A stretch of DNA of 64,000 nt, from NCBI RefSeq assembly GCF_002871915.2, contig NZ_CP126958.1, positions 1,488,001-1,552,000 of the forward strand, written 5' to 3'. The position numbers and the translations under genes are program-made. The notes beneath the pieces were generated by a model. That model saw only the letters and a program-made list of their open reading frames with translations, made no database searches and had not been told where the DNA came from. Positions 1 to 8,688 of this stretch are shown in pieces. How positions within the stretch are numbered: position 1 is the first letter of the stretch; each line of letters starts with the position of its first letter. The DNA is from Aerococcus loyolae. Lineage in GTDB: Bacteria > Bacillota > Bacilli > Lactobacillales > Aerococcaceae.

Positions 1-470
1 CCGTAACAACTTAAAATTATTTTTTCCAACCATTTTTTCAACTACTTTCTCTATAGCTAGCTAATTAACGTAACATTTTCTATTGGCTCGGGTGACAGTA
101 AAACTTTCACCCTGCCAGTTAAGCAAAAAAATTTAAGGTTTACTAGGTCAATTAGGTATTTTTAATAAAAAAACATTTTTGTACTCAAATTATTATTTTA
201 TAAAAAAATCGATAAATCGCCAAATAACAGCGTTTATCGATAGTTATATAAATTTTATTTAATAATCGTAAATATCTGATGTACAATTTATTGCATTTTT
301 TCAACCGGATTGAATGTCCTTTAATATAGAAAACATGTAATAATTTGTACCATTTATTATAAAAAACATATAAATCGCCTACATATTGAGACGCTGATAT
401 ACATATTTGTACTTATCAAAATACAATCAACAGGTACAAAAATAATGTTTATAAAATGCAAAATAGAAAA
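1..470. other. AT-rich intergenic region, no gene seen
   Basis: No convincing reading frame with a ribosome binding site is visible. The stretch is very AT-rich and carries the 7-mer TTTGTAC at 178, 344 and 406 and its complement GTACAAA at 434, with a related TGTACA at 280. The 406 and 434 copies face each other. These may be operators for a gene left of the window, but that is inference. Confidence 0.5.
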
Positions 471-512
471 AGCCCTCTGGACTTTCTTATAAAAAAGAGA
501 GTCTAGAGGGCT
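471..512 (-). terminator. Rho-independent terminator
   Basis: The arms AGCCCTCT and AGAGGGCT pair around an AT-rich loop and are followed on the minus strand by a T-run. It lies just past the nucleoside hydrolase stop codon and closes that operon. Confidence 0.85.
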
Positions 513-534
513 CGATGGATTACTTATATAGTTT

Positions 535-1497
535 TTATGAAGGGAGTTTTGCTTCCAAATTGCTAAATGCCTCCATAAGCTGATTAAAATAACGCTTGCG
601 ATTAATTTTCATCACTACTCGCGCAGTAGTCACCTGGTTGAAACGCCCCTCCAAGTCAGCCACACAGAGTCCCTGGACCAGGTCACTGTCTGTCACAATG
701 GTCATAGCAGTCAAGGGCGCCTCCTCCACAAAGTCAGGGTCATAGTAGACCATAAAGGCCATGACATCATGGATAACACAACCGGGTAAGTTCTCCCGCT
801 CTTGGTAGGTTTTAATCTGACCATCAAATAAGGCGTGAAAGAGACGGGCTAATTTAGGAAAGTTTTGCTCAATTTTTCCAATGATTTCAGGGCTAAAGAC
901 CGCCTGGTAACTGGCATCCAAACCACACATGGTAATCGGATTTTGAGGACCAATTTGTTGATAGACCTTCTGAGCTGACTGAGCGTCATAGCCATAGTTA
1001 AATTCCGTCACCGGCGTCAGCTTGCCTTTATAGATGCCACCGCCCATAGAATAGACCTGACCCAAGTCATTCACTAAGTCGGGTGCTTTTTCTAGACAGC
1101 GCCCTAAATTGGTTAGTGGGCCTAGGGTCAAGATATCCACCTTTTGAAGCGACTGCTTAACCGTATTAATAATAAAGTCAACCGCACTTTCCTCAGCGAG
1201 TAAAGCTTTATTATCCGGGAGGTCTAAACTACCCATTCCCCTCCCTCCGTGATAGGCTTGGCGCTGGCTCGCTTTAATGACCGGGTTCTGACTGCTATAG
1301 GCTGAACCGGGGTATACCGGAGTGTTTAACCCTAGATAATTGACCAAGCTAGTGGCATTATCATTAATCTGATCTAAGGGCTGGTTTCCCTGAACCGTTG
1401 TGAGGCCAAGGACTTTGATATCAGGCTGGCTGAGAGCGAGTAAGATAGCCAGGCTGTCATCCGTACCGGGATCGGTATCAATAATCACTTGTCGCAT
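535..1497 (-). CDS. Inosine-uridine preferring nucleoside hydrolase family protein
   Basis: Predicted to hydrolyse the N-glycosidic bond of ribonucleosides to base and ribose in the cytoplasm. The N-terminus has the family calcium/ribose motif DTDPGTDD (residues 7-14 of about 320), and a second motif IHDVMAFM lies near the C-terminus. No signal peptide is seen. I chose the ATG at 1497 because AGGAGG sits a few bases upstream; an in-frame start 24 bp further up lacks such a site. The start overlaps the end of the upstream 2H phosphodiesterase gene by 20 bp, so the two are translationally linked. The family is clear; the preferred nucleoside cannot be told from sequence. Salvage of RNA breakdown products fits the neighbour. 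Confidence 0.9.
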   Translation of the reverse strand: MRQVIIDTDPGTDDSLAILLALSQPDIKVLGLTTVQGNQPLDQINDNATSLVNYLGLNTPVYPGSAYSSQNPVIKASQRQAYHGGRGMGSLDLPDNKALLAEESAVDFIINTVKQSLQKVDILTLGPLTNLGRCLEKAPDLVNDLGQVYSMGGGIYKGKLTPVTEFNYGYDAQSAQKVYQQIGPQNPITMCGLDASYQAVFSPEIIGKIEQNFPKLARLFHALFDGQIKTYQERENLPGCVIHDVMAFMVYYDPDFVEEAPLTAMTIVTDSDLVQGLCVADLEGRFNQVTTARVVMKINRKRYFNQLMEAFSNLEAKLPS

Positions 1498-2158
1498 ACT
1501 TGCCTCCTGAGTAAGTCTCACTATTGAGCAAAGGGTGAAAGGCTAGCATATCTTCATAGAAGGCCAGGTCTGGCTGGGGCAAGAGAAAGGGTTCTAGTGT
1601 TAAGAGCTCACCTTCTAGTTGCTGGCAGATATTAGTGATAGCCGAACTCTCCTCTCCTAAAAGATAGGACAAGCTCATATGAAACTGATAATCCTCTTCC
1701 AAGGGCAGTTGGAAGGCGTCCGCCAGTTGGCGGCGGTAATTGTCTAAGCGGTGGTAGCTATCCACATCACTAGGCTCTAGGAGAATAGCTTGAGGAATCA
1801 ATCCCCTTACCTGCATTTTTATATTTTGCGGTTTAACTACCTGGTTAAACCGTTGCAAGAGAGCCTGTTTGATCTTTTGTCGGGAGTAGGTTTTCGGTAA
1901 GAAAGCTGGCCATTTATCTGTTCCCTGGTCATGCTCCTTAAAGAGACCAAGGACAGTGATATGAAAACTGGACGGAGGTAAGAGGGCCAGTTGGTCTTGG
2001 TCTTCCCGTGGTAAAGTAGAAAAGCCTGCTTGTACCTGCTTTCCATAAGCGACGAGGTCGTCCATCGCCTCATTAGCAAAGGAAATCACCGTATAGCCCG
2101 GATTAGCGACGACTTGGCCAGTCTTGGTAAATTTATCTTGCGGGTTGTTAATTTCCAT
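1478..2158 (-). CDS. 2H phosphodiesterase superfamily protein (DUF1868-like)
   Basis: A 226-residue protein with the two HxT/S motifs of the 2H phosphoesterase fold: FHIT around residue 66 and FHMS around residue 158. Such enzymes act on 2',3'-cyclic or 2',5' phosphodiester bonds in RNA-derived substrates; the closest family I recognise is DUF1868. It follows the PP2C-like gene by 13 bp and overlaps the nucleoside hydrolase gene, so the three are probably one transcript. A GGAAGG site precedes the ATG. A plausible role is opening cyclic nucleotides before nucleoside hydrolysis; this is inference from context. Confidence 0.75.
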   Translation of the reverse strand: MEINNPQDKFTKTGQVVANPGYTVISFANEAMDDLVAYGKQVQAGFSTLPREDQDQLALLPPSSFHITVLGLFKEHDQGTDKWPAFLPKTYSRQKIKQALLQRFNQVVKPQNIKMQVRGLIPQAILLEPSDVDSYHRLDNYRRQLADAFQLPLEEDYQFHMSLSYLLGEESSAITNICQQLEGELLTLEPFLLPQPDLAFYEDMLAFHPLLNSETYSGGKYATSDY

Positions 2159-2171
2159 AAGTATTTCCTTC

Positions 2172-2978
2172 CTAAGTCACAATGAATTCGACATAACATC
2201 GGTCATCAAAACTATTATAGCGGGGGCTGAGCCCCTTAGTAGAGAGAAAGTCTCGAGACAATTGTGGATCTTTAGTCAGTATCGCTTCTAAGTAGGACTC
2301 AGTGGCAGTAAAATCTTCCTTTATCTCTGGATAACCATCACTAGTTAGGGTGACCTGGTCACCCGCTTGAACGGGAATGACCTGAATTAAAGAAGCAGGG
2401 ATGTCTTCCCCATTAATAACTGCATAGCCATATGGCGTGTCATCCTGGTTAGCAAAGCGAGTGGCTTGGATAATCCAAGGGAGAATCACTTCCCGACCCG
2501 AATCTTTAGTCTGGTCAGCCCCCTGGTCTGCTTCAATAGCTAATACCAGCGAGCGCATCTGGCTTAAGACCTCATCGGATAGCTTGGGCTGGTAATAGTT
2601 CTTACCATTAACCCGGGCTTGGCAGTCCCCCACCAGAAAAATTTTACCCAGATAACGGCTGTATAGGGTCATAACGGCTTGGAGACCATATTCTCCCCGG
2701 TCTAAATCGAAAGTGACGTCTTGGTAAAACTTGTTAATGACGGCATTGATAGTCGCTAAGATTTCTTCCAGCTGGGCTTCTTTTGGCAGTTTGCCAAGCG
2801 TATCTTTAATGATTTGACTGGCCAATTGCCCGGTCGTTTTCCCTTGATAGTGAAAATCTGATTTGGAACTAACTCCATCAATCACGGCCACATAATCTTC
2901 GTTAATAAAATAAGTGTCTTCACAAAGTGCTTGGTCGGGGTGCTTGCCCTGGATAAATTCCTTAATGACCTTAACCAT
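2172..2978 (-). CDS. PP2C-like serine/threonine phosphatase domain protein
   Basis: About 268 residues. The metal-binding signatures of the PP2C fold are recognisable: VIDGVSS near residue 35, VGDC in the middle, LTSDG near residue 215 and FDDR near the C-terminus. It is likely a cytoplasmic phosphatase or PP2C-related regulator with no membrane segment. The ATG at 2978 is preferred over an in-frame ATG 60 bp upstream because AAGGGGG lies just ahead of it. The upstream ATG would start inside the terminator of the preceding operon. First gene of a three-gene cluster with the 2H phosphodiesterase and the nucleoside hydrolase. The substrate is unknown. Confidence 0.7.
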   Translation of the reverse strand: MVKVIKEFIQGKHPDQALCEDTYFINEDYVAVIDGVSSKSDFHYQGKTTGQLASQIIKDTLGKLPKEAQLEEILATINAVINKFYQDVTFDLDRGEYGLQAVMTLYSRYLGKIFLVGDCQARVNGKNYYQPKLSDEVLSQMRSLVLAIEADQGADQTKDSGREVILPWIIQATRFANQDDTPYGYAVINGEDIPASLIQVIPVQAGDQVTLTSDGYPEIKEDFTATESYLEAILTKDPQLSRDFLSTKGLSPRYNSFDDRCYVEFIVT

Positions 2979-3004
2979 ATTATCCCCCTTTCTTAATTGG
3001 CGAA

Positions 3005-3034
3005 AAAAGCTGGAGCATCCACTTGCCCCAGCTT
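3005..3034 (-). terminator. Rho-independent terminator after the Ugp-type operon
   Basis: AAAGCTGG pairs with CCAGCTTT and a T-run follows on the minus strand, directly after the stop of the third binding-protein gene. Some readthrough into the phosphatase cluster is possible. Confidence 0.8.
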
Positions 3035-3047
3035 TCACTTAATCAGA

Positions 3048-4355
3048 CTAGTTTAATAATTCATTAATTTCATCTTCTGCTTTAGGCAGTTCTTCAGAAG
3101 CAGACACGCCAGTAAAGATACGGTCACGTGCGTCTCTGAATTTCTCAGAAGCTTGTAAGCCGTTAGTCCCTGGGAAGGATGAGAATGGTACTAAGTCTTC
3201 CATTTGACCATATGAGGTTTGATACATTTGATCTTCTTCAATCAATTTCTTCAAGGTATCATTTTCAGTCGCATCGGTCGTTGGTGGGAGGTAACCAGTC
3301 CCTTCGTCCCAAATAGCAATGTTGTCTGGTTCAAAGAGGAATTTAATAAATTTCCAAGAAGCTTCTTGTTCAGCTTCATCTTGAGCAGTTACCGCTAAGA
3401 ATGAACCCCCAGCAGGAATTGCGCGTTCTTTATCCCCAAAGCTTGGTAGAGGGATAGCTTTAGCATTGAAGCTAGCGTTACGGGTAATGTTACCACGTTG
3501 GGCAATGGTGGAGTTAGTCATAGCGACGTCACCAGTAATGAAGGATTGTTGACCGTCAGCGGTTTGGCCGTTGAAGATGTAACCTTCTTCAATCCCCTTA
3601 GCCCATGCACCCATGGCTTCAACGGATTCATCAGAACCGATGGCTGTCTTACCATCGTCAGTAACCACTTTCCCCCCATTAGATTCAATTAATTGTTGGG
3701 AAGTCCAGTTGTCATTAGATTGGTCGATATTTAGACCATATTTTCCAGTTTTGTCTTTAACCGTTTTAGCCGCTTCAAATAAGTCATCATAGGTCTTGAT
3801 TTCATCAGGGTTGACGCCAGCTTCTGCAAGGAGGTCCTCATTGACGAAGATAACCGCAGTGGATGCAGAGTAAGGGAAACCGAGAACTTCCCCTTCTAAG
3901 TTCTTAGCGAGGTTGGTGAATTCATCATGGAACTTGGTGTTCATATAGTCTTTATCTTCTTCAGCCGCATACTTGTCAATCAACTCAGCAGGTTTCATGG
4001 ATTCAAAGTTCTCATCGAAGTATTCCCGGTAAGCCCAACCAATTTGAACCACAGCGGGGTATTTCTTAGCTGCTGCTTGGGTTTGGAGGTTCTTCATCAA
4101 ACCAACGTATAACCCCTCATTATACACAGGGGTCACATGAACTTCATCTTGGGATTCATTGAATTTGTCCACCAGTTCTTTAACTTGTTGGCCCCCTTGG
4201 GTATCAGCATTACCATGCCAATATTCAATTTCAATCGGGCCGTCGCCCTCACCACTGTTACTTGCGGATTCTGAACCCCCGTTGCCACAGGCTGCAAGGG
4301 AGAGTCCAGCCAAGAGAGCCATGGCTCCCTTGAAGATTCTATTTTTTAATGACAT
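3048..4355 (-). CDS. ABC transporter substrate-binding lipoprotein, Ugp/sugar type (third paralogue)
   Basis: A 435-residue lipoprotein with signal peptide and lipobox LAAC at about residues 20-23, followed by a Gly/Ser/Glu linker and a family 1 solute-binding fold of the UgpB/MalE kind. It resembles the two paralogues upstream in the operon (same IEIEYWHGN and GWAYREYF landmarks) but is clearly more diverged from them than they are from each other. It is the last gene of the operon, 26 bp after the ATPase gene, and is followed by a strong terminator. The ligand is probably glycerol-3-phosphate or a glycerophosphodiester, judging from the linked phosphodiesterase; a sugar cannot be excluded. 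Confidence 0.85.
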   Translation of the reverse strand: MSLKNRIFKGAMALLAGLSLAACGNGGSESASNSGEGDGPIEIEYWHGNADTQGGQQVKELVDKFNESQDEVHVTPVYNEGLYVGLMKNLQTQAAAKKYPAVVQIGWAYREYFDENFESMKPAELIDKYAAEEDKDYMNTKFHDEFTNLAKNLEGEVLGFPYSASTAVIFVNEDLLAEAGVNPDEIKTYDDLFEAAKTVKDKTGKYGLNIDQSNDNWTSQQLIESNGGKVVTDDGKTAIGSDESVEAMGAWAKGIEEGYIFNGQTADGQQSFITGDVAMTNSTIAQRGNITRNASFNAKAIPLPSFGDKERAIPAGGSFLAVTAQDEAEQEASWKFIKFLFEPDNIAIWDEGTGYLPPTTDATENDTLKKLIEEDQMYQTSYGQMEDLVPFSSFPGTNGLQASEKFRDARDRIFTGVSASEELPKAEDEINELLN

Positions 4356-4381
4356 CCTTCTTTAACCCTCTTTCTATATTA

Positions 4382-5557
4382 TTATTTTTTATTAGCTGTT
4401 GGAACTTTGGGCTCTTCTGCTCCGATAGGTAGTGGTTTTTGACCAGCAGATAAGCGCTTGGCATTAAGAATATTTTCTGGATAGCCAATGGAATTTGTGG
4501 TATCGACATCAAAGAAATGTAAGTCATATTTTTCAAATTCCATATAAATAGGATCCCCTGGATCAGCCAGGCGGATTTGGGTTAAGACCACCATGGTTTC
4601 GCCAGCGATATCTACATAATTAGCGTAGTTAGCTCCTTGGTTTTCAACATGGCTGACTACCCCAGTGAAAGTGGTCTCTGTAGGATTCACAGTCACCTTG
4701 ATTGCTTCTGGACGAATACCCACTTTGAGGTTGCGGTAGTTACCTGCTTCAATATATTCTACCCATTCAGGGGCTAGGGGTGCCGATTGCTCATGGATAA
4801 AGAGCCGGCCATCCTTGTAGGAACTGTTATCAAAGATATTCATCGGTGGGTTTCCAATAAAGCGGGCGGTAAAGATATTGGCCGGAGTGTGGTAAATATT
4901 TTCCGGTGAATCGATTTGCTGTAATTCCCCAAAGTTCAATAGGGCAATCCGGTCTGCGAAGGTCATGGCCTCGATTTGGTCGTGAGTCACGTAAATCATG
5001 GTTTGTTGATAACGTCTATGAATATCCACCAAGGATTCACGGGCTGAGACCCGTAACTTAGCATCCAAGTTAGATAGGGGTTCATCTAAAAGGAAGACAT
5101 CACTATCTTTCACTGTGGCGCGAGCTAAAGCGACCCGTTGCCGTTGCCCACCAGATAATTCGGCAGGTTTACGTTGTAAATATTTTTCTAAGTCTAAAGC
5201 TTCCACCACTTCATTGACCCGGTTATCGATCCGGTCTTTGGGGACTTTGTTAACCTTAAGGCCATAAGTGATGTTATCATAAACATTCATATGGGGATAA
5301 AGGGCATAGTTTTGGAAAACCATGGCTACATTACGGTCTCCCGGAGCCACTTCATTCACCTTTTGTTCATCAAACATCAAATTACCATCCGTAATTTCTT
5401 CAAAGCCGGCAATCATCCGCAAGATGGTAGACTTCCCACAACCAGATGGGCCGAGTAAAACTAAACGTTCACCCTCTTCAACCGAGAAGCTCATATCTTC
5501 CATGATGACGGTATCGCCGTAAGCTTTTTTGATGTTATCTAATAAGATTCTAGTCAT
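4382..5557 (-). CDS. ABC transporter ATPase, UgpC/MsmK type
   Basis: A 391-residue ATPase of the carbohydrate-uptake class. It has Walker A GPSGCGKST (near residue 36), Q-loop, signature LSGGQ, Walker B VFLLDEP and the switch His in VTHD, then a C-terminal TOBE/OB regulatory region. It energises the two permeases encoded just upstream. Its position inside the operon argues for a dedicated ATPase, although members of this class (MsmK) can serve several transporters. The ATG at 5557 has AAGGAG about 14 bp upstream, a rather long spacing. Confidence 0.9.
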   Translation of the reverse strand: MTRILLDNIKKAYGDTVIMEDMSFSVEEGERLVLLGPSGCGKSTILRMIAGFEEITDGNLMFDEQKVNEVAPGDRNVAMVFQNYALYPHMNVYDNITYGLKVNKVPKDRIDNRVNEVVEALDLEKYLQRKPAELSGGQRQRVALARATVKDSDVFLLDEPLSNLDAKLRVSARESLVDIHRRYQQTMIYVTHDQIEAMTFADRIALLNFGELQQIDSPENIYHTPANIFTARFIGNPPMNIFDNSSYKDGRLFIHEQSAPLAPEWVEYIEAGNYRNLKVGIRPEAIKVTVNPTETTFTGVVSHVENQGANYANYVDIAGETMVVLTQIRLADPGDPIYMEFEKYDLHFFDVDTTNSIGYPENILNAKRLSAGQKPLPIGAEEPKVPTANKK

Positions 5558-5589
5558 TACTTTTTTGCACTCCTTACTTTGTCGCTAAT

Positions 5590-6423
5590 CTATTTAATAC
5601 CGGCTGAGGTGAAGGTACCGATAATGTATTTTTGGAATACCAGGTAGAGTAATAGCGGAATACTCATGGTAATCACGGATATTGCCATGGCAACGGTAAA
5701 GTCAGTACCACCTTCTGCCGACATAAAGAGTTGTAAGGCCAGTGGTAGGGTAAAGTTTTCTTCGGTTTTTAAGAAGAGGGATGGCCATACAAATTCGTTC
5801 CAGGAATTGATAAAGAACCAAATCCCCGTCGAGGTCAATTGTGGACGAATCAAGGGCACAATGATATCCTTCATAATCCGCCAGTCAGAGATATTGTCCA
5901 ACTTGGCTACTTCAATCAGTGAATACGGAATATTCCGCATGGCTTGGTTCATCAATAAGATCCCGGTGGCATCAGCAACTAAGGGGAAGACTACACCAAA
6001 AATATTGTCTCCCAGTCCCATCCGGTTAATCATGAGGTAGTTAGGAATCATGGTTACCGTAAAGGGAATAAAGATGGAAGAAATAAAGAGAAAATAGGAT
6101 GATTTCTTCGCTCTAAAGTCAAAGTAGACAAAGGCATAGGCAGCTAAGAAGGAAATCACTAACTTAGCCACCGTTACAGTGGTAGCGATAGTAAAGGTAT
6201 TCATCACGATCCTAAGTAGTGGCAAGCGGTCCATCAACTTGATGTAGTTATCAAAGACCGGTTGCAGAGGGATAAAGGCTAGGACATTGTCATAAACATC
6301 CGGGAGTCGTCTCAGTGAGGTTCCCAATGCAAATAAGATTGGCATTAACCAAATGATCACGATAAGAATGAAGACAATGGTCCAAATAACATTACTTGCG
6401 CTCCATTTGCCCCTAGTTTGCAT
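5590..6423 (-). CDS. ABC transporter permease, UgpE type
   Basis: An inner-membrane permease of about 277 residues with six predicted membrane helices. The EAA-type loop that docks the ATPase is seen around LIEVAKLDNISDWRI. It pairs with the UgpA-type permease, whose gene end it overlaps by 11 bp. I chose ATG 6423 since AAAGGGG lies 8 bp upstream; the alternative GTG at 6432 falls within that site. Part of the minus-strand transporter operon for a glycerol-phosphate-like or sugar solute. Confidence 0.88.
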   Translation of the reverse strand: MQTRGKWSASNVIWTIVFILIVIIWLMPILFALGTSLRRLPDVYDNVLAFIPLQPVFDNYIKLMDRLPLLRIVMNTFTIATTVTVAKLVISFLAAYAFVYFDFRAKKSSYFLFISSIFIPFTVTMIPNYLMINRMGLGDNIFGVVFPLVADATGILLMNQAMRNIPYSLIEVAKLDNISDWRIMKDIIVPLIRPQLTSTGIWFFINSWNEFVWPSLFLKTEENFTLPLALQLFMSAEGGTDFTVAMAISVITMSIPLLLYLVFQKYIIGTFTSAGIK

Positions 6424-7288
6424 AGTAGACACCCCTTTCGCTGAACTTGAAGTTCAAGAACAGTAAGATAGAAAAGAGTAATAAGGTCACTATGGACATG
6501 GCTGCCGAATAGCCGGTTTGGAAAAGAACAAAGGCATTCTTATAAGACTCATAAATCAAGTTGGATGAGGCATTGTCCGGTCCCCCTGAGGTAATGACCG
6601 AAATCGGGGTATAGACGTATTGGAGACCAGTTACAATGGTCATAATGAATACGTATAGACCAGTTGAGGAGGACATAGGAACAACAATATCCTTGAAGAC
6701 GCGCCAGGAAGGAATTTTATCCAAACGCGCGCTTTCAATGACTTCATTATCAATCCCTGAAATGGCCGCATAAAGCGTAATAAAGTTATAACCAAAAACT
6801 TTCCAAGCCGTAATGTAACAAATGACCACAATCACCAGACTTTGGGAGGTTGACCAGTTAGGGAGGTTAATCCCGACAAAGCCTAATAATTTAGCCACTG
6901 GTCCTGAAGTTGGATTCAGAATCCAGTTGTAGACGATTGATCCAACCACCATTGAAATAAATGAAGGCAGGAAAAATGCGGATTTAAAGAAGTCTTTGAA
7001 TTTTGGAATTAAGAAATGAAGCACAAAGGCAATCACATAAGGAACAGCAAAGTTAACCACTAACAAGATAAGAATATAGACGACGGTATTCCATAGGATC
7101 TTATAAGTTAGGGGGTCAGTAAACAAAGTGATGTAATTGTCAAAGCCTACAAATGTCTTCTTAGGACTGACCATATTCCATTCAAAGAAACTCAAATATA
7201 AAGTATAGAGTGTAGGCCAAGCTACAAATATACCAAAAATGAGAATGGCTGGTAGTAGATACCATAGCGGTTTATAACGCTCTTTCAT
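6413..7288 (-). CDS. ABC transporter permease, UgpA type
   Basis: A 291-residue permease with six predicted membrane helices and an EAA loop (VIESARLDKIPSWRVF) for ATPase contact. It is the larger-numbered partner of the UgpE-type permease and its gene precedes it. The start ATG is preceded by GAGG. The gene follows the second binding-protein gene by 30 bp. The assignment to the UgpA/MalF class is firm; the substrate comes only from context. Confidence 0.88.
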   Translation of the reverse strand: MKERYKPLWYLLPAILIFGIFVAWPTLYTLYLSFFEWNMVSPKKTFVGFDNYITLFTDPLTYKILWNTVVYILILLVVNFAVPYVIAFVLHFLIPKFKDFFKSAFFLPSFISMVVGSIVYNWILNPTSGPVAKLLGFVGINLPNWSTSQSLVIVVICYITAWKVFGYNFITLYAAISGIDNEVIESARLDKIPSWRVFKDIVVPMSSSTGLYVFIMTIVTGLQYVYTPISVITSGGPDNASSNLIYESYKNAFVLFQTGYSAAMSIVTLLLFSILLFLNFKFSERGVYYAN

Positions 7289-7318
7289 ATTTCCTCACCT
7301 TCTAAATATCAAGCATTG

Positions 7319-8611
7319 TTATTTAATCAATTGGTTAATTTCATCCTGGGTCTTTTGTACTTCAGTATCCACGTCAGCCCCACCTAAGACACGGTCTTTG
7401 AGGTCAATGAGCATTTGTTCTGCTTGCATACCAGAGTTACCCGGGAATGGTGCCCAAGGAACTAGATTTTCTAAGTTGGCATAGGCTGCTGGGAAAATTT
7501 TATCGTCTTTAATTAAAGTTTGTAATTCTTCGTTATCAGAAGCATCTTTCGTTGGTGGCACATAGCCAGTTCCCTTAGTCCAGGCAGCAATGTTGTCTGG
7601 TTCATATAAGAACTTCATAAATTTCCAAGCAGCTAATTGTTGGTCATCATCTTGGGCAGTCACCACTAACATAGAACCCCCAGCTGGTTTGTTAATTTCT
7701 TCGCCTTCGAAAGCAGGAGAAAGAATCGCTATGGCTTCAAAATTGGCATTATTCATGACATTGGTCCGTTGGGCGATGGTTTGGTGCCACATGCCGATGT
7801 TTCCTGAGATGAAGGCTTGTTGGCCGTCTTCGCCAGAAGCATGGATAGCACTGCCTTCTTCAACCATGTCTTGGTAGAATTGGTAGGTTTCTTTCCCTTT
7901 ATCGTCAGCAAAAGCAGCTTTACCGTCTTTTAGCATTTGAGAACCGTTAGATTCCACCATGGATTGAATGTTCCAGTTATCTTCCGCTTCTTGGATATAT
8001 AGGCCGGTGTGGTCAGTGTTTTCACTGATGGTTTGAGCCGCTTCCCGGATGTCTTCCCAGGTCTTGAGGTCATCTTTATTAACCCCGGCTTCATTTAAGA
8101 TATCCATATTCAAGTAAATTACCGGTACCGATAAGGAATAAGGTAAACCAACTTGGGAATCGTCATTGGCTGTCGCTAGGCTATAGATATTTTCTTCGAA
8201 CTTATCGGTGATAAAACTACTGTCTTCAGTGGATAAGTTGTCAATAATCTCTTGGGGTTGGCTATATTCAAAGTTATTGGCAAAGTATTCGCGGTAGGAC
8301 CAGCCAATTTGTACTAAGGCCGGCACTTGACCAGCTGCAGCATTGGTTTGAAGGTTTTGCATTAGGCCTTGGTACATCCCCGATTGGAAAACACCGGTCA
8401 CATGGATTTCATCTTGGGACTCGTTAAACTCATTAATCAGTTCAGTAACCGTTTGTCCCCCTTGGGTGTCGGCATTAGGGTACCAATATTCAATTTCTAC
8501 GGGGCCGTCAGAAGCAGCGCTATCGCCCTCTCCTGAGCTATTGCCACATGCGGCTAGTGATAAACCTGTTAATAAGGTTAAGCCACTTAATAACCATTTT
8601 TTAAGCTTCAT
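7319..8611 (-). CDS. ABC transporter substrate-binding lipoprotein, Ugp/sugar type (second paralogue)
   Basis: A 430-residue lipoprotein with signal peptide and lipobox LAAC, followed by a Ser/Gly-rich linker and a type I solute-binding fold. It is nearly identical along its full length to the protein of the gene just upstream (8689-9981), with the same length and C-terminus. Even the bases just past the two stop codons are similar, so this is a tandem duplication. It captures solute at the outer membrane face for the UgpA/E/C permease. A shared or slightly shifted ligand range is likely. Confidence 0.88.
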   Translation of the reverse strand: MKLKKWLLSGLTLLTGLSLAACGNSSGEGDSAASDGPVEIEYWYPNADTQGGQTVTELINEFNESQDEIHVTGVFQSGMYQGLMQNLQTNAAAGQVPALVQIGWSYREYFANNFEYSQPQEIIDNLSTEDSSFITDKFEENIYSLATANDDSQVGLPYSLSVPVIYLNMDILNEAGVNKDDLKTWEDIREAAQTISENTDHTGLYIQEAEDNWNIQSMVESNGSQMLKDGKAAFADDKGKETYQFYQDMVEEGSAIHASGEDGQQAFISGNIGMWHQTIAQRTNVMNNANFEAIAILSPAFEGEEINKPAGGSMLVVTAQDDDQQLAAWKFMKFLYEPDNIAAWTKGTGYVPPTKDASDNEELQTLIKDDKIFPAAYANLENLVPWAPFPGNSGMQAEQMLIDLKDRVLGGADVDTEVQKTQDEINQLIK

Positions 8612-8688
8612 TTCTCTACTCCTTTTCTTAAATTAAACTGAGAATCTTAAATTAATAGACATGCTTAGCTTCCAAATATCATACATTC

